The notes below the pieces were generated by a model. It searched no databases. It was not told the origin of the DNA and saw only the letters and a program-made list of their open reading frames with translations. Both the position numbers and the translations under genes were made by a program. A stretch of 64,000 bases of DNA, taken from NCBI GenBank assembly GCA_030674155.1, contig CM060326.1:30122973-30186972 (forward strand). The letters run 5' to 3'. The DNA is from Stramonita haemastoma. Lineage: Eukaryota; Mollusca; Gastropoda; Neogastropoda; Muricidae. Positions 12,296 through 23,468 of the stretch are shown here, one piece after another (the stretch's first letter is position 1; each line of letters begins with the position of its first letter).

Positions 12296-12636
12296 GTTTA
12301 TTTATTGCATTCTTTTATACCGAAGATAATGGAATAAGCAATCATATGCTTTTATACATCCAGTCCCCGTGTGTTTGCAGTTGTATAAATGTCATCTGTT
12401 CCCACCGGCATACGATGGCCTACTCTTACGAAAAGCGGAACCGGATTTAACGTGTGCGCAAGATGTTCTGCGTGCGTTCGCACACGGGGCCTCGGTTTAT
12501 AGTCTCATCCGAAGGACTTTTGGGGAGAGCGGAGTCAGCACTGATGTTAACTCCAGGGAAAAGACCCCTCGACCGGGAATCGAACCCAGGTCGTCAAATT
12601 GCCAGCGCAATGTTCTGACCACTAGACTAGGGCCTG
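12296..12636 (-). mobile_element. SINE family A, near full length
   Basis: On the minus strand the head contains cctagtctagtggtcagaac and box B (GGGTTCGATTCCCG). The core has tgggtt... and ccgaggccccgtgtg, and the 3' end is tcttcggtataaaagaa. It lies about 330 bp upstream of THAP exon 1. Confidence 0.85.
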
Positions 12637-12971
12637 CCTATATCCCGCCCCGTTTAGGAGCTATCACACTTGCATTCGTACTGTGGTGGGTTTTTTTTTT
12701 TAGAAAGACCAGTCCCCGACTCAAAACTCAGTACAATAGGCCTACAAACAAATTTGGTGGGCCAAAGTTTGAACTTTTATTCTAAGCTATTTTTTCAGCA
12801 AACACTGCACTGCAGTACCCCTCAGTTCTTAGCCAAGGCCAAAGATACTCAACAAAGATACTAAGATACTCAACAAGATGCCCAACTCGCTCGAATTCTT
12901 GAAGCCAGCCAGCCCCGCATACCATTCCGGCACTCCCTTCTTATAGTACCCGAGACTAGCATTCCGGCACG
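12637..12971 (+). promoter_or_regulatory. 5' flank of the THAP gene, no clear core promoter
   Basis: Unique sequence before the THAP start codon. I see no TATA box or strong promoter element. attccggcac occurs at about 12961, just before the ATG, and a close match (accattccggcact) at about 12921. The span probably contains the 5' UTR; this is inferred only from position. Confidence 0.3.
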
Positions 12972-13081
12972 ATGGCTGAGAAAGTAAGTGGTTTCGGTGG
13001 CTCTTGGTGTGCTGCTCCAAATTGTAAAAACTCCCGAAAAAAGGGTTACCGGCTATTTTCTTTTCCGGTAGATGAAGAAAG
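12972..13081 (+). CDS. THAP-domain protein, exon 1
   Basis: THAP domains are C2CH zinc modules that bind DNA sequence-specifically, and some derive from P-element-like transposases. This exon starts at ATG and encodes 36 residues plus two bases. It carries the first half of the domain: W12, C13-x4-C18 (WCAAPNC), a basic NSRKKG stretch and the conserved FP at residues 31-32. It ends in AG before a strong donor, gtaagtaag, at 13082. The phase joins exactly to the exon at 20002, where the second half of the domain continues. I chose this ATG because it sits at the usual short distance from the first zinc-binding cysteine. The protein is probably nuclear, and its particular member or target is not known. 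The exon lies 6.9 kb from exon 2 because of repeats and a LINE in the intron. Confidence 0.8.
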
Positions 13082-13127
13082 GTAAGTAAGTTTAATTTAT
13101 ATTAAACGTATGGTGCAAATTTATATA

Positions 13128-13246
13128 TTTTTTATACCACTTTATGTCACAGCAGATTTCTCTGCATGAAATTCGGGCTGCTCTCCCCGGGGAGAGCGCG
13201 TCGCCACAAGTGCAGCCCTACCCATTATTTTTTTTATCTATATTTT
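13128..13246 (-). mobile_element. SINE family B, 3'-end fragment
   Basis: The 3' end of family B in minus orientation: tatgtcacagcagatttctc, then ctctccccggggagagcg and cacaagtgcagc. It breaks off near a GA array. It lies inside THAP intron 1. Confidence 0.75.
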
Positions 13247-13250
13247 TTAT

Positions 13251-13252
<2 letters not shown>

Positions 13253-13330
<78 letters not shown>
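13253..13330. repeat. GA dinucleotide array
   Basis: Pure GA repeat in THAP intron 1. 13331-13700 is AT-rich with no recognised gene. Confidence 0.95.
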
Positions 13331-13331
<1 letters not shown>

Positions 13332-13739
13332 TCAGAACTCAGAACTCAGAAATTTGATGTACATCGGCCTTGGGCCACAATACATATGGTTGGTGTGGGA
13401 AAGTTGACAAGTGTCCTGCAATGGGCAAAACTCGAAAGTACATCATACTTATCATGTTCAATTTCATTGGAAAATCATAATGTCAAAGCACATAATATAC
13501 ATAAAAGGCCATTTGTTTCAAACAAAATCACAATTTTATCTAGATATACCTTTCTTACGTCTGGGAAACAAAACAAACACAAAATAAGAACAAACCAAAC
13601 AAACAAAAAAGAGATCCACCACTATAAATATGGCTACTTAAATAATAACAAAAAGGGAACCATTATCTTTATTTGTGCATATGCTACATAGATTTATTAC
13701 AAACTGGTAGCTGTTATCTTCGTTTGTAACTTAACTATC

Positions 13740-16700
13740 CTAATACAGTAATGCCTTTCTCTTATTGATGGCGTGGAAAATAAATCTAGACAAACTGTGA
13801 TTTCTGTTGGTGTTTTCTGCTTTAAGGAGATCGTGTAAAGGTCTATCCACACAATCACTTAGAAATTTGACTCTTAAATCATTATACATGAAACATTCAT
13901 AAAGGAAATGCTGTTCATCTTCAACTTTTGGTTTACAAAATGGACATTCTTTATTTTGGTTCCGTTCGCTATATCGATGTACATTGTTATTAAGTGGCAG
14001 AGCATTGCATCTCACCTGTGACACAGCAACTCTAAAGCAGTAACTATCTAACTGTAGAAGATATTCTTCTTTACCAAATGTTGTTTTGAAACTCCTATAG
14101 CTGTCATACCTGTCTCTGTCCCTAACTGTACTATACCATTCTTGGATAAATAAATCAATCAGTCTCTGTTTAAATAAACGTAAGAAAGCTTTAACATCAC
14201 CTACTCCCTGTTGAAGCCAAACAAAGCTGAATCCTGTATCACACAGAATTTGTCTTATCTTAGTAGCCCAGCAGTTCTTTCCAGATTTATCCAAATCAAG
14301 CAACATTTGATAAGCATTATAAGGTAGTCTGTTGGGATTCATTTGTAATAGTTTAAACCAATATCTAAGAGCATTTCTATAGGAGTTGATATAAAGAGGG
14401 TATCTTCCAAGCTCACCATATATCATTTTATTTGGAGTTTTCAATGGTACACCCAAAAATCTCTTACAGGCAATCATATGAACTTTCTCTATATGTTCTA
14501 ATTTATGTAGCCCCCATATTTCAGATGAGTATAGTAAAATTGGTTGTATTTTTATATCAAAGATCTTGAAAAATGTTTTAGCGTAATTTCTTTATATTTA
14601 TTGAAAACCCTATTTAGTTCTACAACAGCTTTCTTTCCCTTTGTCACAAGATGATCTGTGCCTAGCTTAGAACTAAGTTTTGTCGTAAAAGTAAACCCCA
14701 AATAGCAATATTTGTTCACCACCTCTAATTTGAAATTATCAAAAACCCATTGTTCTTTTTTTCCAAGAAAACCCCCTTTTCTAAAACCATCACTTTACTC
14801 TTATCAGAATTAACACTTAATTGCAAATCATCACAACAAGATTTCAGTACATTCAGTTGGTTTTGTAAACCTCCAGGAGTAGTTGAAATAAGAGCCACAT
14901 CATCTGCAAAAAGTAAAATGAAGACTTCCATAATATCTGGTACTAGCTGAATTCCATGTTTACCTTTTTTACCGATAGTCTCAGATAAATGGTTAATAAA
15001 TACAGAAAAAAGAGTAGGGCTTAACACACATCCTTGTCTCACACCAATGGGCATTCAAAATATTCAGACAATTCACAATTTGCACGTATACATGAAAATA
15101 ATGTATGATACATAGCTGACATTGCTGCAAGAAACTTTCCCTTTACTCCCTGGTTTTGGATGCACTCTATAAGTAAATTATGTTTAACAGAATCAAACGC
15201 TTTTTTAAAGTCTATAAATGCAACATATAACTTTCGACCTTTCTTATTCATGCACTTCTGAACAAATGCATACAGGTTAAAGATCTGATCAATTGTGGAG
15301 TACTTTTTTCTGAAGCCTGCCTGATTTTCAGATATCATTTGATTATTTTCAAGCCAAGAATACAGCCTATTGTTTAATATTGAAGTAAAACACTTTGATA
15401 TGATACTCAACAAAGAGATTCCTCTATAATTATCCACATTATTAGGATCTCCCTTCTTAAAAATGGGAACTATTATAGCTTTAGCCCAAGCTTGTGGGTA
15501 AATACCTTTGTCAAAAATAGTATTGAATAACTTTATAAGAAAACCATGAACTTCTTGGCCTCCATTCTTCAACATTTCAGCAGTTATTTCATCAAGGCCA
15601 CTTGCCTTGCCACATTTCAATTTGTTTATTGCTCTTTTTAGCTCTTCTTCTGAAATATTTTGGTTAAGTTCGTGGTCTACTTCTTCTAATAGGTCTATAT
15701 CGCTGTGACAGTGGTTAAAGCTAGAACTTCTATTGCTTTGAAAAACAAACTTGAAATGGTTAACCCAATCAGTTGTTTCTATATTGTTCTTGAAATGAGT
15801 TCTAGTGCCACACCCCATGTGTTTTAACTCTTTCCAAAAACTTGGAGAATCAGAAATATTGTTAACTAAGCTTTCAGCCTTTAGTTTTCTGAAGTCTTGT
15901 CTTTTTGTCTTCAGTAGCTTTTTGTATGTTTTCCTTGCTTGCACATAATTTATTCTATCTTCTTCCTTCCTGGTCCTTCTAAATTGCCTTAAAGTGCGTC
16001 TTACTGTCTTTTTTGCTTCGCTACAATCTCTATCAAACCATTCAGATCGCTTTTTCTGACCCTTACGATATTTAACGTACATACACTTGCTGGCTTCAGT
16101 TAAACATTCTACAAATATTGACAAAGCTCTATCAACATCAAAGTGTAACAAATTCAGAGCATCTGCTATTCTATTTTTGCTGTTGTCACTTCTTAATACA
16201 CTAATAAATTTATCATTTTTTGCATCATCCCATCTAAACTTTTCTACACAGATATACTTTCTTCTATGTCCCTGGTTCTATCACAATCATCAGTTGTGTT
16301 ATTTTCTGTTTCATTTTCATAACAACAGGCAAATGATCCGATTCTGATAGATTTTTTACATCAACAGCAATAATATCAATAAATGCAAGCAGTTCACAAG
16401 ATACAACAAAATAGTCTACGGTACTTGCCCCAGAACATGCAATATAAGTATAACTACCATCAAAATCATATTTACATAAACCATTTAAAATCACACAATC
16501 AAACATATTGCAAACCTCAAGTAATTGATTTCCAAAAGTTTTGTGTGAAGGTCATCTGAATGTCTAAAAAATTCATGAACAGAGCTAGAAATATCAGGTC
16601 TGTGAAAGTTGAAATCATCAATATCAGAAGAATAGTTATAACTGGCTGTCCTTGCATTAAGGTCACCTGTAAGTAGAATATGAAAACTGCCATGAAACTC

Positions 16701-17239
16701 CTGCAGATCTAATATAGTCTGTTCCAATACTTCTAAACCAAATCCACTATGCTTATCTTTCCAGTGAACAGAGTCATGAGGTGGAATGTATGTACAGACA
16801 AACATGATATGGTGGTCAGTTGAAAACATGTCTTTGTGAACTTTTATAATAACTGCATGTTCATTTTTATCTACAATCTGCTCAATGTATGTTGCAAACT
16901 TTTTCTAACCATAACAATAACTCCTCCTGAATATCTTCCATGGTGTGATAACTTCCTAGCCTTTAGTGTAAAAATGACATAATCATCAAATAATGGTGAA
17001 GAAAAATCAGTAGCAATGAAAGTCTCCGTTAAACAAATGAAGTCATATAACAAAAGAAAGTTAATGAAATCATCATTTTCCAGTTTGTCAAGCAAACCAT
17101 TGACATTATAATTCAAAAACTCAATCTGGGGTTTAATTACAGTATGTACATCTAAAGCTGTCACACTATCAGGGGCACTTTGTTGAGGACTCCTTGCTAA
17201 CCTGCAAAGAGAGTTGTCTCTGTTGATATTATAAGACAC
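13740..17239 (-). pseudogene. LINE ORF2: endonuclease-reverse transcriptase, frameshifted
   Basis: This would nick target DNA and copy the element RNA by target-primed reverse transcription. Endonuclease motifs in order are NYNVNGL, LTETF, LTGDLNAR and SDHLPV. RT motifs are GKASGLDEITAEML, VPIFKKGD, NYRGISLLS, QAGFRKKYSTIDQIF, FIDFKKAFDSV, GVRQGCVLSPTLF and LFADDVALIS, with the catalytic FADD present. A C-terminal CPFC...H...C knuckle follows in the last 245 codons. The reading is broken by at least six frameshifts, near 16900, 16510, 16265, 15050, 14730 and 14600. I saw no in-frame stop inside the domain segments themselves. The copy is therefore inactive as written, but it may be young or affected by assembly indels. 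Confidence 0.85.
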
Positions 17240-17257
17240 AGTGACCCGGCCGAATCC

Positions 17258-19165
17258 CTATTTTGTGTTTTGTGACCCAGTGTTTGGCTTTTTGTCATTT
17301 TTGTGCTTGTTCCCTGAACATCCCTCATTCTCTTTGGAGCCATCAGATGATGCTGCTCTCCTTAGAGAATCCAGAATACTGCTCTGGCTACCTGCCCTGC
17401 TGCTCGTGGCAGTTTTTTGCTGTTGACCCAACTGCTTTAGATATGTATCACGTCTTTTAGGCCTGTCCTGCATTGTTGCCCTAGTGGGTGTGATTTTCTG
17501 AGTGTCCCTACCTTTATTTCTTTCAGTCTGCCTATCTTCTACTGTGACTTGTTGTTCTGAATTATCCTGTGACTCTGCATGGGCAGTGCAACCATGGTCA
17601 CCAGGAGTGACCAGAGCTTCAATGTTGTCATTATCATAGGTGCTGCTAGGTTCTAATACAGGGTTGTCTGTTTTGTCATGATCTGAACATTGAATATCCA
17701 TTTTAGGTTGTTGGGTACTGTTGAAAGCCCTGTCAATGTCATCGTCTTTCCTACTTTCTGACTCTTTGTTTGTCATTTGTTTGTCAGAATCATCTAAAGC
17801 TTGATTGAGAGCCTGTGTATTATTGATGTCACTTGTTACATTGTCAATGTTGTCGTCTTGGTCACATTTGTTGTGTACAGAGTCAATATTTTCAACAGCA
17901 TAATCATACATGTCATCAGCTTTGCCTTTTCTTGTTTGTCCTTTAGTATCAGTATGCTTTTGTGCTTTCCTGTCATCAAGGTTTTTAGCATGCAAGTGTT
18001 GGACATTCTGTCTCTGACCGATGCCTGGAGAACGTCTGAGACTTGAGTTCTTGTTGGGCTGTCTACCTTTGTCCAGCTTATCAGAGGACACATTACTGTC
18101 TTTGTGTTCAGGTCTTCCTTGTTTAGTCACTTCACAGTATGAGTGAGTACCTGGGACCACAGGTCTTTGGTTATATTTCTGTCCTGGGGGATATTCCTGT
18201 CTTCCCCATGCACCATCTGTAGTTTCCACTTGAAGCACATTGATGCTAGCTTCACTACAGTCATTTGAATGGTGTCGTAGGTTGCTGTATGGTGGGTGAC
18301 CAGGGTCCCTCTGCTCCAATTCATGAACTGATGGGGCATCAGTTCTTCCTGGCCGCCCTTGGAAGCTGTGACTGGCACCTCTTCTGTTGGTGGACCAACT
18401 CCTGCCTCTGAAGTCCTGTCTGCTTGGGAAGTAGTGTTGATCCTCCCTGCTGAAAGCTCTGTCATCAGGGTGAAGCGGGTGGGGAGGATGGACTTGATGT
18501 CTATCCTTGATCTGCAGTTTGCCGTTAAAGATGTAGGCAATCTTGCCTTGATTACGGTGGAAATTCACCATCTTCCTTTGATGGTAAGTGAGATCAGAGG
18601 CCACTCTGATCCCATCCTGCCTCAGATTGTCTCTAAGCTGCCTGTTGTTGAGCACTGCCATCTTATCTGCCCACCGACAGAATTTCACCAGAATTGGTCT
18701 GGGGGAGTTTCCCTGGGGACGAGGCTTTCCTAGTCGGAAGGCCTTCACAAAATCTTCCTGTCGCCATGTGTTCACAGAGTCAAAAAAATTCAGCATATCA
18801 GTAACAATGTCTGTTGTTGTACTGCTGTCTTCTCTTCTGTTTTCTTCTACGTTAATAAACAAAAGGTTGCATGCTTTGGAATCTTGCTCCATCTGTTCTT
18901 GATTGCGTTCCATTTTCTGTACCCTGTCCATCAACATCTGTTTTTCTTCTTTCAAATCTTCTATGTCTTCCCTGTTTTCTTCTACACATTTCTTCACTTT
19001 ACCTAACTCCTCTAAGACATGTTTGAAATTACTGTCAAGCTCCACAAACTTTTCATCAATGGTGGTTTTTATATATGATGACTGAAGCTGTAGTTCTTGG
19101 TGAATTTGCTTAAAGCGCCAGTCAATAAAATACATTAGGTTGGGCTGTTGCTCTTGTTCCATCAT
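17258..19165 (-). CDS. LINE ORF1 protein (coiled coil, RRM-like, CTD), intact
   Basis: The RNA-binding chaperone of the LINE. The frame opens at 19216, but methionines at residues 18-19 (MMEQEQQ) look like the natural start. Numbering from the first frame methionine, residues 60-113 form a heptad-rich coiled coil (VKKCVEENREDIEDLKEEK). Residues 115-200 are RRM-like, beginning CNLLFINVEE, and 200-240 are a C-terminal nucleic-acid-binding domain with GIRVASDLTYHQRKM. The remaining 400 residues are hydrophilic, rich in Asn, Asp, Gln, Ser and Lys and probably disordered; the tail is unusually long for ORF1p. It is uninterrupted, although ORF2 of the same copy is broken. ORF1 ends about 20 bp before the first methionine of ORF2. 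Confidence 0.85.
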   Translation of the reverse strand: MMEQEQQPNLMYFIDWRFKQIHQELQLQSSYIKTTIDEKFVELDSNFKHVLEELGKVKKCVEENREDIEDLKEEKQMLMDRVQKMERNQEQMEQDSKACNLLFINVEENRREDSSTTTDIVTDMLNFFDSVNTWRQEDFVKAFRLGKPRPQGNSPRPILVKFCRWADKMAVLNNRQLRDNLRQDGIRVASDLTYHQRKMVNFHRNQGKIAYIFNGKLQIKDRHQVHPPHPLHPDDRAFSREDQHYFPSRQDFRGRSWSTNRRGASHSFQGRPGRTDAPSVHELEQRDPGHPPYSNLRHHSNDCSEASINVLQVETTDGAWGRQEYPPGQKYNQRPVVPGTHSYCEVTKQGRPEHKDSNVSSDKLDKGRQPNKNSSLRRSPGIGQRQNVQHLHAKNLDDRKAQKHTDTKGQTRKGKADDMYDYAVENIDSVHNKCDQDDNIDNVTSDINNTQALNQALDDSDKQMTNKESESRKDDDIDRAFNSTQQPKMDIQCSDHDKTDNPVLEPSSTYDNDNIEALVTPGDHGCTAHAESQDNSEQQVTVEDRQTERNKGRDTQKITPTRATMQDRPKRRDTYLKQLGQQQKTATSSRAGSQSSILDSLRRAASSDGSKENEGCSGNKHKNDKKPNTGSQNTK

Positions 19166-19601
19166 TTTCAAATTCAAGTACCTGTAGTTGTGTAGTTTGA
19201 AAAAAAATTCAAGCACCTGTTGTTAAAAAAAAAAAAAAAAAAAAAAAGGCACCTGCTCAGCTACTCTGCTTTGGCCTACATATTCCCAGATCATAGCCTT
19301 GCACTTTCACACGCAAGTTGCACGTGCAATGATATATTTTTTAAAGATGCTTTCGAACAGCTGACTCTGTTTACATGTAGATCACATGATCCTCTTCAGT
19401 ATCCTTACTAATTCTTCAGTCACTCGTACTGACCCACCAGTCCATAGTTGGAACTAAACGTTGGCACCAACAGGAACAGATATTCACAAACAGTAACCAC
19501 ACCAAAATTCACAACGATACATGTCCTCTAAACATGATAATTTTCTTGTCAAAGCAGAGAGCAGCCTACACACGTCAGCCACCTGTCAACAACCCATCGC
19601 C

Positions 19602-19962
<361 letters not shown>

Positions 19963-20001
19963 ATTCTTTACCGAGAGTGTTTGTTTTTGTTTTATTTCCA
20001 G

Positions 20002-20282
20002 GTGCACAAAATGGAAAATAAACTGCCGACGTGACGATTTCCAGAAAAAGTCTGCAGACTACCTGCGGAAAAATTGTGCGATATGCGAACTGCATTTTGA
20101 AAGATGTCAGTTCATGAACCCGACCAACAGAAAATGTCGCCTTGTTTGGAACGCTGTCCCAACCATATTCAATGTGCTAAATCCTCCTCCGAGGTTGACT
20201 CTGAAGAGACCTCTACCCAATCGAACCGAAGCTCAAACTCAACCGGCAAAGAGACGTTGCAAGAGGAAAACATCAGCACCAG
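20002..20282 (+). CDS. THAP-domain protein, exon 2
   Basis: The acceptor tttatttccag ends at 20001. Joined in phase with exon 1, it continues as R-C-T-K-W (the invariant Trp at residue 41), then CAICELHF giving the C65-x2-H68 zinc ligands. A conserved Phe follows near residue 74, and AVPTIF at 88-93 closes the THAP domain. After the domain come about 35 basic, proline-rich residues ending KRRCKRKTSAP. A possible donor, gtaaaa, follows at 20283; if it is not used, the frame ends at a TGA at 20303-20305, giving a 137-residue protein. Longer THAP proteins usually carry a coiled coil or a transposase-derived C-terminus, neither of which was found downstream with confidence. Confidence 0.8.
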
Positions 20283-20357
20283 GTAAAAGTGATGATGGTG
20301 TGTGAATGACTGAATTGGTACATATGCCCAGTGTGTGTGTGTGTGTGTGTGGAGATG

Positions 20358-20364
20358 ATGAGAT

Positions 20365-20425
<61 letters not shown>

Positions 20426-20475
20426 GAGAGAAGGAGAGAGAGAGGAGAGAGAGGAGAGAGAGGGGAGAGAGAGGA
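20358..20475. repeat. GA array with GGAGAGA variants
   Basis: A GT run at 20333-20350, then GA with regular interruptions. Confidence 0.95.
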
Positions 20476-20728
20476 GACTGGAAACCCGAACTCGCATATT
20501 TTAATGAGGGTAATTGGATAAGCCACAAGCTTCTTTACACCAGGCCCTCAGAAAAAAAAAACCCAACAAAACAACGCAACAATAAGAAAGAGAAATAAAC
20601 AAGCCATACAAACGTAACGGAATCGGCAAGTAATAAACACATCAAAAATACCATAACAAAATCAATCACGTAGTTATTTACATAACCACTCAATGTGTCC
20701 AATCAATTCTAAACACTTCACACCAAAC

Positions 20729-20778
20729 ACACACACACGCGTGCGCGCGTGCATACCACACACACACAACCACACACA

Positions 20779-20837
<59 letters not shown>

Positions 20838-21029
20838 TATAGATGCACAATTATAAAAAATCCATAATCCAACTTGATATTATCAAATTTTACAAATCTA
20901 GTCTCAATTGACATGACAAATTGTTTTTCTCTCAATTTCATTGAATAGACAGTAAAAAAAAAAAAAAAAATAAAAACAAAACCACCACCAACAACAACAA
21001 AAACACATAGCAACAATGATTTAGAAGTC

Positions 21030-21096
<67 letters not shown>

Positions 21097-21099
21097 CAC

Positions 21100-21155
<56 letters not shown>

Positions 21156-21326
21156 AACGTGTCCTTACACATGCAGTCTCATGCCCACTCAAACACTGAG
21201 AATAAATACATAACCGAGATAACAGATAGGCCTACATACAGGTTCAATGACAACAGAAAAAAAATCAGACTAAGCAAACCAGCGTGCACGTGCGCGCGTA
21301 CATACTCAAAGAGAGAGAGAGAGGAG

Positions 21327-21378
<52 letters not shown>

Positions 21379-21410
21379 ACAGACACAGACAGACAGACAG
21401 ACAGACAGAC
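20729..21410. repeat. CA arrays, GA array and CAGA
   Basis: CA at 20729-20833 and 21037-21155, GA at 21308-21376, then CAGACA to about 21410. 20834-21036 is unique AT-rich sequence without a gene. Confidence 0.95.
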
Positions 21411-21444
21411 AGAGATCACAGAGATTATTTTGTCTTTCTGACAG

Positions 21445-21473
21445 ATTCTACTTCAACGTGGAGTCCAAACGAT
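21445..21473 (+). CDS. Candidate small THAP exon 3
   Basis: A 29-bp segment lies between a good acceptor (tttgtctttctgacag) and a strong donor (gtaagtgatc). Its length plus the single base left by exon 2 gives ten open codons (DSTSTWSPND), a hydrophilic linker-like sequence. The phase fit and both splice signals support it, but very short exons arise by chance and no conservation could be checked. Confidence 0.35.
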
Positions 21474-22072
21474 GTAAGTGATCCAGATCCATCACCTGAA
21501 GTGGTGTCATTGTTTGTCAACATTCGTCTACACTTTACACTTAAGGACAATAACAAGCGATTTGCTTGCAGCATCAGGCAAAAAAAAAAACACCAGGAAA
21601 CTTTTAAAATTACAGCACCAGTAATCATTTGTCAGTGCCACTGAATTCAGACTTTAGGCTTCTTTGAACTAAAACAGAGATGTGTGTTTTCCTAAACTAT
21701 TTGCAAATCAACAATTCAAGTCTGTGATTGTGACTCATTGAAACCTATATGAATTATTTCTCAGTGCCTTTTTCTTGACAACTTAAAGTGAGCGGAATGG
21801 AATATTGGCTGGTTGTGAATCTTGAACCCGTTGTGTGGTGGAGACTCATTGTCAACAATGGTGTAGTAATCACTGATCGTGCTAACAGAAGATAAATGTG
21901 ATGCTGAAGTTGTGCGTGTTTGACTCAATGTAGTGTATTAATGTATAATGTATATTATGTAGTTCTGGGCGCTTCATGACAGCCTTTTGACCCGACAAAA
22001 GAACTGCAATTCGCACCTGGTAAGTCTCTTGCAAACTTTGAGACCCCTCGCCCTCTGTGTGTAAGCCCTTTG
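21474..22072. other. No gene seen
   Basis: AT-rich unique sequence, perhaps intronic if the THAP gene continues. No domain or repeat is recognised. Confidence 0.5.
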
Positions 22073-22073
22073 C

Positions 22074-22125
<52 letters not shown>

Positions 22126-22152
22126 ACCACACACACACACACACACACACAT
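22073..22152. repeat. Poly-C, CT and CA runs
   Basis: About 30 C, then CT, then CA. Confidence 0.95.
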
Positions 22153-22159
22153 TGTCTGT

Positions 22160-22362
22160 CGTGTCTGTACACATTACATAGTAATGTACATGACAACGGT
22201 CATAATGCATGCAGAGTGCAAGTGCTACAGTGACTGAGTTAGGCCACTCTGTCTCTCTCTGTCTCTCTCTCTTTGTCTGTCTGGCTGTACACATCGCATA
22301 GTAATATACATGGCAACTGTGGTAATGCATGCAGAGTACAAGCCTACAGTGACTGAGTTGTA
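22160..22362. repeat. Direct duplication of about 70 bp, period about 121 bp
   Basis: The segment with catagtaatgtacatg, taatgcatgcagagt and acagtgactgagtt appears at about 22175-22238 and again at about 22296-22359 with a few differences. A CT-rich spacer lies between. 22370-23010 is unique, with a somewhat GC-richer stretch at 22380-22540 that contains tttacgtca at about 22391. I see no coding sequence in it. Confidence 0.75.
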
Positions 22363-23010
22363 GGCTACTGCTTCCCACAGCCGGGCTGTGTTTACGTCAG
22401 ATAAGCAGGGAGTGGCCGCGCAGCCAGCGGGCGAAGGTTGGCTCCACTCTCCGTATAGTGCTAGGCGACGAGTTGGGCGTCTTGTTGAGTAGGCTATATT
22501 TGGCCATGGCATAGGCGTAGGCCTAAGCCTAGGGCCTAGTTGTCAGCTGGCTGCTTCACCACCATATGCATGCGCGGGGTCAACGCTGTAGGAACACAAG
22601 CAATCCTTACTTGATGGTCATTTCGCATTTTCTCATCCCTACCTGGTATTGATCTATAGTCTCAACCCCCAAAACAAGAACATAGTGTATTTTTTCATAC
22701 TTTAAAAAACCTGTGAAGAGCAGCAAATCTGTTTTTGACTGGCACTCTATACAAAAATACTATTTGACCCCGGAAATTAACATTTGTGTAGCGTAGGGTG
22801 ATGCGTGTTAGGCTAGCCTCTACGCCTGCATCATTTATCCAGAGAGAGAGAGAACGAGAGATGACCTTGTCTGGTTCGTAAAACTGGAAAAGCCGGACAG
22901 AACACAGGTAGGTTGGCCATGTTTCTGCATTGTAGATCTGCGTGAGCCATGTTAGCTGCAGGGATGTTTAGTGTGGAGTAAAATTACCTTTTCCTCCACA
23001 AACTCTGTGC

Positions 23011-23069
23011 AGCTTGACCTGTAGCCTACTTCAATTGTCTTCAATTTGAAGTAGGCTACACGTCAAGCT
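23011..23069. other. Long hairpin, 24-bp stem
   Basis: Arms 23011-23034 and 23046-23069 (agcttgac...cttcaa against its reverse complement) pair with one mismatch around an 11-base loop. Possible explanations are a foldback element or a small-RNA precursor. No expression evidence is available. 23070-23468 is AT-rich without a gene. Confidence 0.55.
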
Positions 23070-23468
23070 ACAGCCATGCACTGTTGTTGAGGAGTCTTCT
23101 CATCAACTGCTGGAGATCGAGTTGGGTTTCGTTGAGAGATTCCAGATTAAATAAAAAAAAATTGACTTTGACACACACGCACATACACCAACACATGCAC
23201 GCACACACACAATTCCAGAATTAGTGCTGTAGTCGTGACATCGATGAAGTCATGGATGCCAGTGTGTGACGCGCTACTTTAAGATCAGGATTTTGATAAT
23301 TGATTATAATTTATATCATGAATACTACAATAGATTTTTGACATTCGCTTTAATGTAAAGTGTAAAGCACCTAACACATTTCATTTGGTTTAGATAAGTA
23401 TTACTAATATTCGGCTAAAATAACACCATTGTCTCTTTCTTAACTCATTTTTTGTCGACAAAAAGATT

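Larger units (their letters stand above)
13700..19250 (-). mobile_element. Non-LTR retrotransposon (LINE) in THAP intron, antisense
   Basis: A two-ORF LINE reading from high to low coordinates. An ORF1 of L1-like architecture (17258-19165) is followed after about 20 bp by ORF2, with an APE-type endonuclease and a reverse transcriptase (13740-17239). The exact ends are unclear: the A/T-rich 3' side runs to somewhere below 13740, and the 5' UTR probably extends past the A run at 19224-19247, perhaps to about 19440. No target duplication could be fixed. The clade is not certain. There is no RNase H domain, and the FADD-box RT resembles invertebrate elements of the CR1/Jockey/Nimb type rather than Tx1. 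No microsatellites interrupt it, in sharp contrast to its flanks. Confidence 0.9.

Noticed and set aside
18127..18540. Extra frames over LINE ORF1
   Set aside because: They overlap the intact 635-codon ORF1 in other frames and show no domain.
22840..22906. Possible further exon ending at cagaacacag/gtaggt
   Set aside because: The frame needed to join THAP exon 3 meets TAA after twelve codons, and the acceptor is weak.
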